Assembly (NCBI RefSeq): GCF_001976065.1
Contig: NZ_MNAH01000001.1
Span: 310,001 to 374,000 of the forward strand
Source: Pseudomonas putida
GTDB lineage: Bacteria; Pseudomonadota; Gammaproteobacteria; Pseudomonadales; Pseudomonadaceae
Length of the DNA stretch: 64,000 bases
Reading direction: 5' to 3'
Under the pieces are notes generated by a model. It was given only the letters and a program-made list of their open reading frames with translations. It did no database searches and was not told where the DNA came from. Below, in pieces: positions 18,110 through 27,648 of the stretch; within the stretch, counting starts at the first letter, position 1; every line of letters starts with the position of its first letter. The translations under genes were made by a program, and so were the position numbers.

Positions 18110-18421
18110 CTAACCCTCAGCCTTCGCCCCCGCCCGCTTGGCTACCCGCGCACAAGTCCGATCCCGTGTCAGGACCTTCACCGCATCATCCACCAACGCC
18201 TTACTCATGCTGGTCAGATAATGCGCCGCCCAGGCGTGACGATCAGAATCTCTGGCATAAGCAGCATCTTCAGTAAGCGTCTTGGCCAGGAACAGAAAAT
18301 CGGAAGCCATGGACAACGCATCGCCGAGAGGAACCCCGCGAGTGACATGAAACAGCGCTTGATCCGCACAGTAGATCGCCGGTGTCAGGCCGATGGTTTT
18401 GAGTTCGGATTGTTCAGTCAT
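18110..18421 (-). CDS. DUF3077-type small protein
   Basis: A 103-residue cytoplasmic protein (MTEQSELKTIGLTPAIYCADQ...) resembling the DUF3077 family common in Pseudomonas, whose function is unknown. It is helix-rich with a Lys/Arg-rich C-terminus. The start at 18421 has a strong GGAGGTG site; an upstream Met nine codons earlier is less likely. Its ATG overlaps the stop of a 35-codon ORF inside the leader (ATGACTGA), suggesting coupled translation. A roughly 330-nt structured leader lies upstream. Confidence 0.7.
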   Translation of the reverse strand: MTEQSELKTIGLTPAIYCADQALFHVTRGVPLGDALSMASDFLFLAKTLTEDAAYARDSDRHAWAAHYLTSMSKALVDDAVKVLTRDRTCARVAKRAGAKAEG

Positions 18422-18521
18422 TGGCCACCTCCGAGGATGGAGAGGCAATGGGGGAGGGCGTTACGCGATTGGGAATTGCGAGAGGGGAAAGCCAAATTTC
18501 AAACGGATTCATTCTGCGCAT
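18414..18521 (-). CDS. Small 35-residue ORF inside leader, overlapping DUF3077 start
   Basis: An ATG at 18521 has a near-ideal site (AAGGAG, 7-nt spacing) and opens a 35-codon frame rich in Pro and Ser. It ends at a TGA that overlaps the ATG of the DUF3077 gene. No homologue is recognised. It may act as a translated leader that couples ribosome entry to the downstream gene rather than make a functional peptide. Confidence 0.45.
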   Translation of the reverse strand: MRRMNPFEIWLSPLAIPNRVTPSPIASPSSEVAND

Positions 18522-18553
18522 TGCGAAGCTCCTTAATTTGAAGAGCTGCCACA

Positions 18554-18754
18554 ATTCGTTACCAAGCGAATGGGTGACAGCTGTGCGCAGGTTGGTAAAC
18601 CGGGAAATCAAGGAAACCGGCACGTCCGAAGACGTCCCACACACAGCCGCCATAACGCAGATCGCAGGCGAAAAAAAGCGCCTGCGAACGCATGGCACTG
18701 TTGCGCAGTGATTTACCTCGGGTTACCAAGCCCGGTCGCTGAATTTGCAGCGAC
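18554..18754 (-). ncRNA. Structured 5' leader of the DUF3077 gene (candidate cis-regulatory RNA)
   Basis: Read on the minus strand, hairpins follow in this order: GTCGCTG/CAGCGAC (18754-18735); CGGG(CUUGGUAA)CCCG (18734-18719); CGCAGGCG with a U-rich loop (18686-18663); ACGUC(UUCG)GACGU, a classical stable tetraloop (18635-18622); and AUUCG(CUUGGUAA)CGAAU (18571-18554). Two hairpins present the identical 8-nt loop, and the segment UUACCAA at 18598-18592, between them, is complementary to both loops. A candidate promoter TTGCAG-17 bp-TACCCT (18789-18761) would start transcription near 18754. The UUCG loop argues for the minus strand as the sense strand. No known riboswitch is recognised. Confidence 0.55.
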
Positions 18755-19000
18755 GGTGGGAGGGTATCGCGCAGACTCCGCTCCTGCAACTTTCGAAAGC
18801 CCTTTGCTCAGCGCAATGTCTCTAACAATCACTGGCATCAGGCACCGGAGAGAATGTTCCTACCACTATCTCGGAATGGCCTGACAGCTAACCAAAGGGC
18901 TCTGTTTTAGGCTGCTCACAAGCGCACGCCATCGCCTGCAACAAATCGTCGCAAACCCGCATAAACCCTGGTGTTTACCGCGATTTTTGTAACGTACACA

Positions 19001-19006
19001 TTGACA
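19001..19006 (+). promoter_or_regulatory. Candidate -35 box upstream of abi-type gene
   Basis: A perfect TTGACA lies 37 bp before the stem of the RNA element at 19043. The -10 region is weak (CAGCAT at 17-bp spacing), so this is a tentative promoter. Confidence 0.35.
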
Positions 19007-19036
19007 GGGTCGTCAGGCTTCGGCAGCATTAATCCC

Positions 19037-19100
19037 AATCGCGCCCGATCCTCTGGTGCTGGCTCAGTCCGGCATTACGTTCGGGCCTTCTTGTTTCTGG
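19037..19100 (+). ncRNA. Structured RNA element upstream of AbiF-like gene (possible abiF RNA)
   Basis: An outer stem GCCCGA (19043-19048)/TCGGGC (19081-19086) encloses an inner stem TGCTGG (19057-19062)/CCGGCA (19069-19074) with a 6-nt loop, followed by a T-rich tract (CTTCTTGTTT). Rfam describes an abiF RNA motif near abiF genes, and recent work treats AbiF plus its RNA as a toxin-antitoxin pair related to Cas13. I match by position and general shape only; no covariance search was possible. Confidence 0.5.
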
Positions 19101-19110
19101 AACATGGAAG

Positions 19111-20100
19111 TTGTCTAGCCCAACCCCTCCGAAGCCGTTCCGTTCATACCCTGATTTGGTTGCGCTGCTGGCCAGCAGGGGAATGCAAATCCATGACCTG
19201 TCTCGTGCAGAACGCAAGCTCGCGCAGTTAGGGTATTACCGCCTCAGTGGTTACTGGTACCCGGCGCGAGAGTTCAAAATGAACTGCCTGCAGCAAGATA
19301 TCTGCCCGGTCACGAGCAAACCTCTGCGCCTCGACACTTTCCAGGCAGCCACCTCCTTCGACTCTGCCGTAGACCTTTACATATTCGATAAACGACTGCG
19401 GATGTTCATGCTGGATGCGGTCGAGCGCCTGGAGGTTCATCTCAAGACAGTAATGGCTCACGAGGTCGGGTATCACGACCCTATGGCCTATACCAATGTG
19501 ATATTCATCCTGCACAAATGGACTCAGCCGTACACGGACAACCGCGGTATTACGCGGAACAAGTGGGCAGAATGGAGCCAGAAGCAGCAGTCGCACATTA
19601 CGCGTAGCAAAGAGGACTGCATTCAGTGGCACTTTCGTACCGGTAAGTCCATCCCCATTTGGGTCGCGGTGGAGGCATGGGATTTTGGGGATCTCTCGGA
19701 ATTCTTCGAGCTGCTCAATAGCAAGTATCAGAATCTGATACTTGCGCGCCTCGGTTTAAACAACGCCAAGATGCTTAGCCGGTGGATGCAGCAGATCAGC
19801 CATTTGCGCAATCGCTGCGCGCACCATACGCGTATCTGGAATCAAGCCTCTCCTAACCCGTTAACGGTCCCCCCTGAGCCGTATTTTCTGACCTTAGATC
19901 TAGATCAGTATGCGCTGAAGCGGCTGTACGGATTAGTCACGGTCATATGGTTTCTGCTGCGGAGGATCGCACCGGCTTCAACTTGGATAAATGAAGTCGC
20001 GGAACTGATGGACAGCAAGCCTGCTATGCCCGGCTGTACCTTCAAAGCGATGGGTTTTCCAGATGAAGCCGGGTTACCTCGGAAGCTGTTCGGGGTCTAG
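19111..20100 (+). CDS. Abi-family HEPN protein (AbiF/AbiD-type, Abi_2 domain)
   Basis: A 329-residue Abi_2-type protein. The family hallmark YYRLSGYWYP is at residues 42-51 and the HEPN ribonuclease motif R-x4-H is R233-N-R-C-A-H238, followed by H239. These families cause abortive infection or growth arrest through RNA cleavage. The first in-frame start candidate is TTG at 19111, with GGAAG immediately adjacent; the next Met (19183) would cut into the conserved domain, so TTG is likelier though unusual. The base composition is lower in GC than neighbouring core genes. A structured RNA element lies just upstream. No separate protein antitoxin gene is present. Confidence 0.8.
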   Translation: MSSPTPPKPFRSYPDLVALLASRGMQIHDLSRAERKLAQLGYYRLSGYWYPAREFKMNCLQQDICPVTSKPLRLDTFQAATSFDSAVDLYIFDKRLRMFMLDAVERLEVHLKTVMAHEVGYHDPMAYTNVIFILHKWTQPYTDNRGITRNKWAEWSQKQQSHITRSKEDCIQWHFRTGKSIPIWVAVEAWDFGDLSEFFELLNSKYQNLILARLGLNNAKMLSRWMQQISHLRNRCAHHTRIWNQASPNPLTVPPEPYFLTLDLDQYALKRLYGLVTVIWFLLRRIAPASTWINEVAELMDSKPAMPGCTFKAMGFPDEAGLPRKLFGV

Positions 20101-20203
20101 TTGGCTTCGGGAGTCTATGGGGTAAGGAGCGCGAATTGATTGTTGCGGCCCCGTTTGTGGACTTTTGGGCGATTCCGCTTTATAGAGTGTCTGCGTTCAT
20201 TCA

Positions 20204-20580
20204 TTGAATGGAAATAAATCTGTCCCCTTTTCCGTCCTTATTGGTTTTGGCGGTCTTTTCATTTTCCTTGGCGTTGCGTTGCATTTGGCCTACACCAGAA
20301 TGGATGTGATGCTGGATCACTTGAAAAACTGCCCATCTATTATGGTTAGGGCTCCATTTAAGAATGGGGGGCTTGGGGAAGGTTATTTATTCTGGCTGCA
20401 ATCATGGGCGTTATGACTATGCCTGATATTTACCTTCGTGATGGTGGAGCTAATGCTAAGGACCTGGAAAGCTTTCCTCGAGGCCTCAGGCGCAAACTAA
20501 TTGTTTTGCATTGGAGTGGGGTGGTTTTTATTGTTCTATTGCTTGGGCTTTTTGCAGTCAGCGCACTTGGCCTCGTTTAA
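20204..20580 (+). pseudogene. Frameshifted small membrane protein
   Basis: The first frame (from a TTG at 20204) encodes a transmembrane helix (VLIGFGGLFIFLGVALHLAY) and continues to residue 70. The frame one base off then encodes GRLFILAAIMGVMT, a soluble stretch and a second long hydrophobic helix ending LGLV at 20580. The switch maps to GGGGGG at about 20363-20368: one extra G would give a continuous protein of about 125 residues with two membrane parts. Either a one-base deletion in a G-run disabled the gene, the tract is phase-variable, or the assembly has an error. The start also lacks a ribosome site. Confidence 0.65.
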
Positions 20581-20614
20581 GGTCGGTCCCGCTTTTTCGT
20601 TCGCACACCGTCAA

Positions 20615-20944
20615 TCATTGGATGACTTTCAGGTAATCCTTGAGCGCGATGAGCGGGGCATCAAGTTGCATGATGGTCTGAATGCTGGAAAATTCAGCCG
20701 CCAACCTATGCAACTCCCGCCCCAACGGCTTATCCACACCCCCAACCGCCTCCAACGCCAACCCCACACACTCACCCACCTTCACCTGAATCCCCTCAAC
20801 ATCCCCCCGCCGCACCAGCAACTCAAACACATCCCGCTGGTAATCACCCATGACCAGATCGTCACGCAAAATCGGGCTTGAATCTTCCGATTCATAAGCC
20901 AGCTTGAGGGAGAAGAGGGCGACGGTTTCCAGGTGCAATTCCAT
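20615..20944 (-). CDS. Small protein of unknown function
   Basis: A 109-residue acidic cytoplasmic protein (MELHLETVALFSLKLAYESED...) with an AAGGA-type site before the ATG at 20944. It is predicted to be mostly helical. I recognise no family. It is the last gene before tRNA-Leu in the accessory strip. Confidence 0.6.
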   Translation of the reverse strand: MELHLETVALFSLKLAYESEDSSPILRDDLVMGDYQRDVFELLVRRGDVEGIQVKVGECVGLALEAVGGVDKPLGRELHRLAAEFSSIQTIMQLDAPLIALKDYLKVIQ

Positions 20945-21005
20945 GGGGGGAATCCTTGTGAAATGTTCCGGCGGTGCGGGTGGCGTGGAGGAGCAGGATC
21001 AAAAG

Positions 21006-21031
21006 CTTCGCCGGCAAGCCGGCTCCTACAG
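21006..21031. repeat. Single REP-like palindrome
   Basis: A lone copy of the second repeat family (TTCGCCGGCAAGCCGGCTCCTAC), between the small unknown gene and the tRNA terminator. Confidence 0.7.
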
Positions 21032-21064
21032 GTCGGCGGCGTGGCGGTCATCTTTTGACAGGCG

Positions 21065-21093
21065 AAAAAAAAGGCCTTGCTAAGCAAGACCTT
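21065..21093 (-). terminator. Terminator of tRNA-Leu
   Basis: On the minus strand, AGGTCTTGC pairs with GCAAGGCCT (one wobble) around a TTA loop, followed by eight T residues. Confidence 0.85.
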
Positions 21094-21102
21094 TCTTAAT
21101 TT

Positions 21103-21187
21103 TGGTGCCCCGAGGGAGACTCGAACTCCCACTCCTTTCGAAAACGGATTTTGAATCCGCCGCGTCTACCAATTCCGCCATCAGGGC
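21103..21187 (-). tRNA. tRNA-Leu(CAA)
   Basis: An 85-nt class II tRNA with GCCCTGA acceptor stem, D-loop TTGGTAGAC, anticodon loop TTCAAAA (anticodon CAA), a long variable arm, the TTCGAGTC T-loop and an encoded CCA. A terminator follows. It decodes UUG leucine codons. Confidence 0.97.
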
Positions 21188-21293
21188 AATGGCCGCGGAG
21201 TATAGAGATGAGATAACCGTCGGTCAATCAGGTACATGGAGAATTTTTGATAATTCCGCTAGACTTCCCGACCCTGCTAGACGACACCCCATC

Positions 21294-23488
<2,195 letters not shown>

Positions 23489-23531
23489 GTTTTCTGACCC
23501 CAAGATTCAACATTTGCAACTGGAGTGCTAA

Positions 23532-23870
23532 ATGAGCTTTTTTATCTCTAATGCCATGGCTGACGCTGCTGCACCTGCTGCTGCCAGCCCAATGGGTGGC
23601 GGCTTTGAGTGGATTTTCCTGGTCGGCTTCCTGGTCATCTTCTACCTGATGATCTGGCGTCCACAGGCCAAGCGCGCCAAAGAGCAGAAGAACCTGCTGA
23701 GCAGCCTGCAAAAAGGTGACGAAGTTGTGACCACCGGCGGCATCGCTGGCAAGATCACCAAAGTGGCTGACGATTTCGTGGTTCTGGAAGTTTCCGACAC
23801 CGTCGAAATGAAGTTCCAGAAAGGCGCCATCGCCGCCACGCTGCCAAAAGGCACGCTCAAAGCGATCTAA
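23532..23870 (+). CDS. yajC: Preprotein translocase subunit YajC
   Basis: A 112-residue single-span membrane protein with an Ala-rich N-terminus, a transmembrane segment (about residues 25-43, then RPQAKR) and a small cytoplasmic beta domain. It associates with SecDF. The location before secD in the tgt-yajC-secD-secF order supports the assignment. Confidence 0.95.
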   Translation: MSFFISNAMADAAAPAAASPMGGGFEWIFLVGFLVIFYLMIWRPQAKRAKEQKNLLSSLQKGDEVVTTGGIAGKITKVADDFVVLEVSDTVEMKFQKGAIAATLPKGTLKAI

Positions 23871-23890
23871 GTTTCAACTTCTACTCAATC

Positions 23891-23917
23891 GACGGGGCGC
23901 GCAAGGCGCCCCGCGTC
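23891..23917 (+). other. Hairpin between yajC and secD
   Basis: GGGGCGC (23894-23900) pairs with GCGCCCC (23906-23912), extended by flanking GAC/GTC. No T-run follows, so it is more likely an mRNA-processing or stability element than a terminator. Confidence 0.5.
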
Positions 23918-23933
23918 ATAAGCGGGCGGCGTG

Positions 23934-25802
23934 ATGCTGAACAAATACCCTCTGTGGAAATACATTCTGATCCTGGCGGTGCTGGCGATCGGTCTGATTT
24001 ATTCCGCTCCCAATCTTTATCCTGATGACCCGGCCATCCAGGTCAGCGGTGCAAGCACTGCGCTGCAGGTCAACCAGGCTGATCTGGATCGTGTGAGCGC
24101 AGCGCTCAAGGAATCCGGGATCAACGTCAAGGCTGCCACGCTGGCAGCGGGCGGCAAGGGCGGTCTGATTCGCCTGACCAAGGCTGAAGACCAGCTGCCG
24201 GCCAAGGACGTGGTGCGCAAGGCGTTGGGTGATGACTACGTCGTTGCACTGAACCTGGCACAAACCACCCCGCAATGGCTGCGCAACCTCGGCGCGCACC
24301 CGATGAAGCTGGGTCTGGACTTGTCCGGTGGTGTGCACTTCCTGCTCGAAGTGGACATGGACAAAGCCCTCGACGCACGCTTGAAAGTGTACGAAGGCGA
24401 TGTGAAGAGCCTGTTGCGTAAAGAGAAACTGCGCTATCGCAGCCTGCCGCAACTCAACGGCGCCATTCAGCTGGGCTTCTCCGATGAAGACAGCCGTGAA
24501 CAGGCCCGTACCCTGATCCGCAAGAATTTCAACGATTTCGACATTGTTCCGGCCGACCTCAACGGTCAACCGGTGCTGCGTCTGGCGATGACCCCGGCCA
24601 AGCTGGCGGAAATCCGCGAATACTCCATCAAGCAGAACTTGACCACGGTACGTAACCGCGTCAACGAGCTGGGTGTTGCCGAACCGATCGTCCAGCGTCA
24701 GGGCGCCAACCGCATCGTGGTTGAGCTGCCGGGCGTACAGGACACCGCGGAAGCCAAGCGTATCCTCGGCAAGACAGCGAACCTCGAGTTCCGTCTGGCC
24801 GCTGAGCCTGGCGCTTCGAAAGCCACTTCCGAAGAATTCGAGTTCCGTGAAGGCAAGCGTCCTCCGGCATTGATCGAGCGTGGCCTGATCATCACCGGTG
24901 ACCAGGTCACCGACGCCAAGGCTGGTTTCGGCGAGCACGGCACGCCAGAAGTGAACATCCGCCTGGATGGCCACGGTGGCGAGCTGATGAGCCGCGCGAC
25001 CCGTTCGAACGTTGGTCGCAGCATGGCGGTGATCTTCATCGAGCAGCGTCCGGTCACCACCTACACCAAGCAAATGGTCAACGGTGTCGAGAAAGACGTC
25101 GCGGTTCAGACCTTCAAGGAAGAGAAGAAGATCATCAGCCTGGCGACCATCCAGTCGCCGCTGGGTGCGCAGTTCCGTATCACCGGCCTGAATGGCCAGG
25201 GCGAGTCGTCCGAACTGGCGCTGCTGCTGCGCGCTGGCGGCCTGGCTGCTCCGATGTACTTCGCTGAAGAGCGCACCATCGGCCCGAGCCTGGGTGCGGA
25301 CAACATCACCAAGGGTATCGATGCATCGCTGTGGGGCATGCTGTTCGTCTCGCTGTTCATCATCGCCATCTACCGCTTCTTCGGCATCATCGCCACCGTC
25401 GCACTGGCGGTGAACATGGTGATGCTGCTGGCCCTGATGTCGCTGCTGGGGGCAACGCTGACCCTGCCGGGCATCGCCGGTATCGTGTTGACCATGGGCA
25501 TGGCGGTCGACGCCAACGTGCTGATCTTCTCGCGGATTCGTGAAGAGATCGCCGCGGGCATGACCGTGCAGCGCGCGATCAACGAAGGCTTCGGCCGGGC
25601 ATTCACCGCGATTCTCGACGCCAACCTGACTACTTTGCTGGTCGGCGGGATTCTCTTTGCCATGGGCACAGGCCCGGTCAAGGGCTTCGCAGTGACCATG
25701 TCCCTCGGGATCTTTACCTCGATGTTCACGGCCATCATGGTGACCCGCGCGATGGTCAACCTGATCTTCGGCGGACGTGACTTCAAGAAGTTGTGGATTT
25801 AA
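23934..25802 (+). CDS. secD: Protein translocase subunit SecD
   Basis: A 622-residue SecD: an N-terminal transmembrane helix (residues 8-24), a large periplasmic region, then the conserved GLDLSGGVHFLLEVD motif, and five C-terminal membrane segments with GIDASLWGMLFV and MAVDANVLIFSRIREE. With SecF it uses the proton gradient to pull proteins through SecYEG. I start at the ATG three bases after a GTG. secF follows after 9 bp. Confidence 0.97.
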   Translation: MLNKYPLWKYILILAVLAIGLIYSAPNLYPDDPAIQVSGASTALQVNQADLDRVSAALKESGINVKAATLAAGGKGGLIRLTKAEDQLPAKDVVRKALGDDYVVALNLAQTTPQWLRNLGAHPMKLGLDLSGGVHFLLEVDMDKALDARLKVYEGDVKSLLRKEKLRYRSLPQLNGAIQLGFSDEDSREQARTLIRKNFNDFDIVPADLNGQPVLRLAMTPAKLAEIREYSIKQNLTTVRNRVNELGVAEPIVQRQGANRIVVELPGVQDTAEAKRILGKTANLEFRLAAEPGASKATSEEFEFREGKRPPALIERGLIITGDQVTDAKAGFGEHGTPEVNIRLDGHGGELMSRATRSNVGRSMAVIFIEQRPVTTYTKQMVNGVEKDVAVQTFKEEKKIISLATIQSPLGAQFRITGLNGQGESSELALLLRAGGLAAPMYFAEERTIGPSLGADNITKGIDASLWGMLFVSLFIIAIYRFFGIIATVALAVNMVMLLALMSLLGATLTLPGIAGIVLTMGMAVDANVLIFSRIREEIAAGMTVQRAINEGFGRAFTAILDANLTTLLVGGILFAMGTGPVKGFAVTMSLGIFTSMFTAIMVTRAMVNLIFGGRDFKKLWI

Positions 25803-25811
25803 GGGGCTGCC

Positions 25812-26726
25812 ATGTTACGTACAATCAACTTCATGGGCGTTCGCAACGTTGCGTTCGGCGTCACATTGTTCCTTACCGTGCTGGCCTTGTTCAGCGTCGC
25901 CACCAAGGGCATGAACTGGGGCCTGGACTTCACCGGCGGTACGCTCATCGAGCTGACCTACGAGCGTCCGGCCGATGTCACCCAGGTGCGTGAGCAACTG
26001 GTGAAATCGGGTTATCACGAAGCCATCGTGCAGAACTTCGGCGCCACCACCGATCTGCTGGTGCGCATGCCGGGCGAAGACCCGCAACTGGGTCACCAGG
26101 TGGCCGAGGCACTGCAGAAGGTCGGCGGCGAGAACCCGGCGACGGTCAAGCGCGTCGAGTTCGTCGGCCCGCAGGTGGGTGAAGAGCTGCGCGACCAGGG
26201 CGGCCTCGGCATGCTGATGGCGCTGGGCGGCATCCTGATCTACCTGGCGTTCCGCTTTCAGTGGAAGTTTGCGGTAGGTGCGATTGTGTCCCTGATCCAC
26301 GACGTGATCGTGACCATCGGTATCCTGTCGTTCTTCCAGATCACCTTCGACCTGACGGTGCTGGCGGCGGTACTGGCGATCATCGGTTACTCGCTCAACG
26401 ACACCATCGTGGTATTCGACCGGGTTCGTGAGAACTTCCGCGTGCTGCGCAAGGCCAACCTGATCGAGAACATCAACATCTCGACCACGCAAACCCTGCT
26501 GCGGACCATGGCCACTTCGATCTCCACCTTGCTGGCGATCGCGGCCCTGCTGTTCTTCGGTGGCGACAACCTGTTCGGCTTCTCCATCGCCCTGTTCATC
26601 GGGGTGCTGGCGGGTACTTATTCGTCGATCTACATCGCCAACGTGGTGCTGATCTGGCTGAACCTGAGTTCCGAGGACCTGATTCCTGCGGCCAACACCG
26701 AGAAGGAAATCGACGACCGTCCTTGA
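25812..26726 (+). CDS. secF: Protein translocase subunit SecF
   Basis: A 304-residue SecF: an N-terminal membrane helix, the GLDFTGGTLIEL periplasmic motif (about residues 37-48) and five C-terminal transmembrane helices with the signature YSLNDTIVVFDRVREN (about residues 194-209). It ends the sec operon at a strong terminator. Confidence 0.97.
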   Translation: MLRTINFMGVRNVAFGVTLFLTVLALFSVATKGMNWGLDFTGGTLIELTYERPADVTQVREQLVKSGYHEAIVQNFGATTDLLVRMPGEDPQLGHQVAEALQKVGGENPATVKRVEFVGPQVGEELRDQGGLGMLMALGGILIYLAFRFQWKFAVGAIVSLIHDVIVTIGILSFFQITFDLTVLAAVLAIIGYSLNDTIVVFDRVRENFRVLRKANLIENINISTTQTLLRTMATSISTLLAIAALLFFGGDNLFGFSIALFIGVLAGTYSSIYIANVVLIWLNLSSEDLIPAANTEKEIDDRP

Positions 26727-26758
26727 GGGAAAAATCCTTTAGCGATGTAGTCCAAAAA

Positions 26759-26786
26759 GGCGCGAGTTGAACTCGCGCCTTTTTTT
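26759..26786 (+). terminator. Terminator of yajC-secDF operon
   Basis: Stem GGCGCGAG (26759-26766) with CTCGCGCC (26772-26779), 5-nt loop, followed by seven T. Confidence 0.9.
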
Positions 26787-26845
26787 ATGCTCCAAGGCAG
26801 GGAGAAGCGCGGACAGGTGCCGCATGTGATGGTCAGGAGGTTCAT

Positions 26846-27397
26846 GTGAACAAGTCGATGCTGGTTGGTGCGGTATTGGGTGCTGTCGGTGTAACCGCCG
26901 GGGGCGCTGTGGCCACCTACAGCCTGGTTAAAGATAACGGTCCTGAGTACGCGCAAGTACTCGCCGTTGAGCCGGTCAAGACACAAATCAAGACTCCACG
27001 TGAAGTATGCAAGGATGTAGCTGTGACCCGGCAGGCGCCGGTGAAAGATCAACACCAGATCGCCGGTACGGTAGTCGGCGCGCTGGCAGGTGGTTTGCTG
27101 GGTAACCAGATCGGCGGCGGCACCGGCAAGAAGATTGCCACGGTGGCGGGCGCTGTCGGCGGTGGTTATGCCGGTAACAAGGTTCAGGAGGGCATGCAGG
27201 AGCGTGACACCTACACTACGACCCAGACCCGTTGTAATACGGTGAATGACATCAGCGACAAGGTCGTGGGTTACGACGTGCGTTATTCGCTGGATGGCAA
27301 GGAAGGCAAGGTACGGATGGATCGTGACCCGGGGAATCAGATTCCTGTGGACAAGGAAGGCAAGCTGATCCTGTCGGAGAATCAGGTGGCTCATTGA
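26846..27397 (+). CDS. Glycine-zipper 2TM-domain envelope protein
   Basis: A 183-residue protein with a short N-terminal hydrophobic segment (MLVGAVLGAVGVTAGGAVATY) and a glycine-zipper pair (GTVVGALAGGLLGNQIGGGTGKK...AGAVGGGYAGNKVQ), the pattern of 17-kDa-antigen or YMGG/SlyB-like proteins that associate with the outer membrane. The C-terminal part is a small beta domain (VVGYDVRYSLDGKEGKVRM). Translation starts at GTG, placed 5 bp after a perfect AGGAGG. Function is unknown beyond envelope association. It is monocistronic. Confidence 0.82.
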   Translation: MNKSMLVGAVLGAVGVTAGGAVATYSLVKDNGPEYAQVLAVEPVKTQIKTPREVCKDVAVTRQAPVKDQHQIAGTVVGALAGGLLGNQIGGGTGKKIATVAGAVGGGYAGNKVQEGMQERDTYTTTQTRCNTVNDISDKVVGYDVRYSLDGKEGKVRMDRDPGNQIPVDKEGKLILSENQVAH

Positions 27398-27424
27398 TCT
27401 GCTGAAACCGGATTCAAAAAAAAA

Positions 27425-27447
27425 GCACCCTGTGGGGTGCTTTTTTT
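27425..27447 (+). terminator. Terminator of glycine-zipper gene
   Basis: Stem GCACCC (27425-27430)/GGGTGC (27435-27440), loop TGTG, then seven T; an A-run precedes it. Confidence 0.88.
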
Positions 27448-27478
27448 GTGCTCGCGATTTAAATATCACCGCAATCCC

Positions 27479-27568
27479 TGTGGGAGCGAGCCTGCTCGCG
27501 AAATCGGTCAGTCATTCAAAATATATGCTGACCGGTACACCGCCTTCGCGAGCAGGCTCGCTCCCACA
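27479..27568. repeat. REP-like inverted pair
   Basis: GTGGGAGCGAGCCTGCTCGCGAA and its inverted copy, about 40 bp apart, in the space between convergent genes. Confidence 0.88.
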
Positions 27569-27606
27569 TTGGGGGTGTGGTGTTTTTGAGGGTGATTTGC
27601 AGGCAT

Positions 27607-27634
27607 AAAAAAAGCACCCCGAAGGGTGCTTTTT
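27607..27634. terminator. Bidirectional terminator downstream of suhB
   Basis: Stem GCACCC (27614-27619)/GGGTGC (27624-27629) with CGAA loop (UUCG on the minus strand), A-run and T-run on opposite sides. Confidence 0.85.
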
Positions 27635-27648
27635 CTGTCGCCGGAAGC

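Noticed and set aside
18421..18711. 96-codon plus-strand ORF over the DUF3077 leader
   Set aside because: It lies antisense to hairpins that make better sense on the minus strand, and it has no recognisable domain.
20204..20230. AAATAAATCTGTCCCCTTTT as a mobile-element end
   Set aside because: The sequence reads on in the membrane-protein frame and has no partner repeat here.
21103..21187. Direct repeat of the tRNA-Leu 3' end as an attachment site
   Set aside because: I found no second copy of the tRNA end in the 17.4-21.1 kb strip, and no integrase gene.
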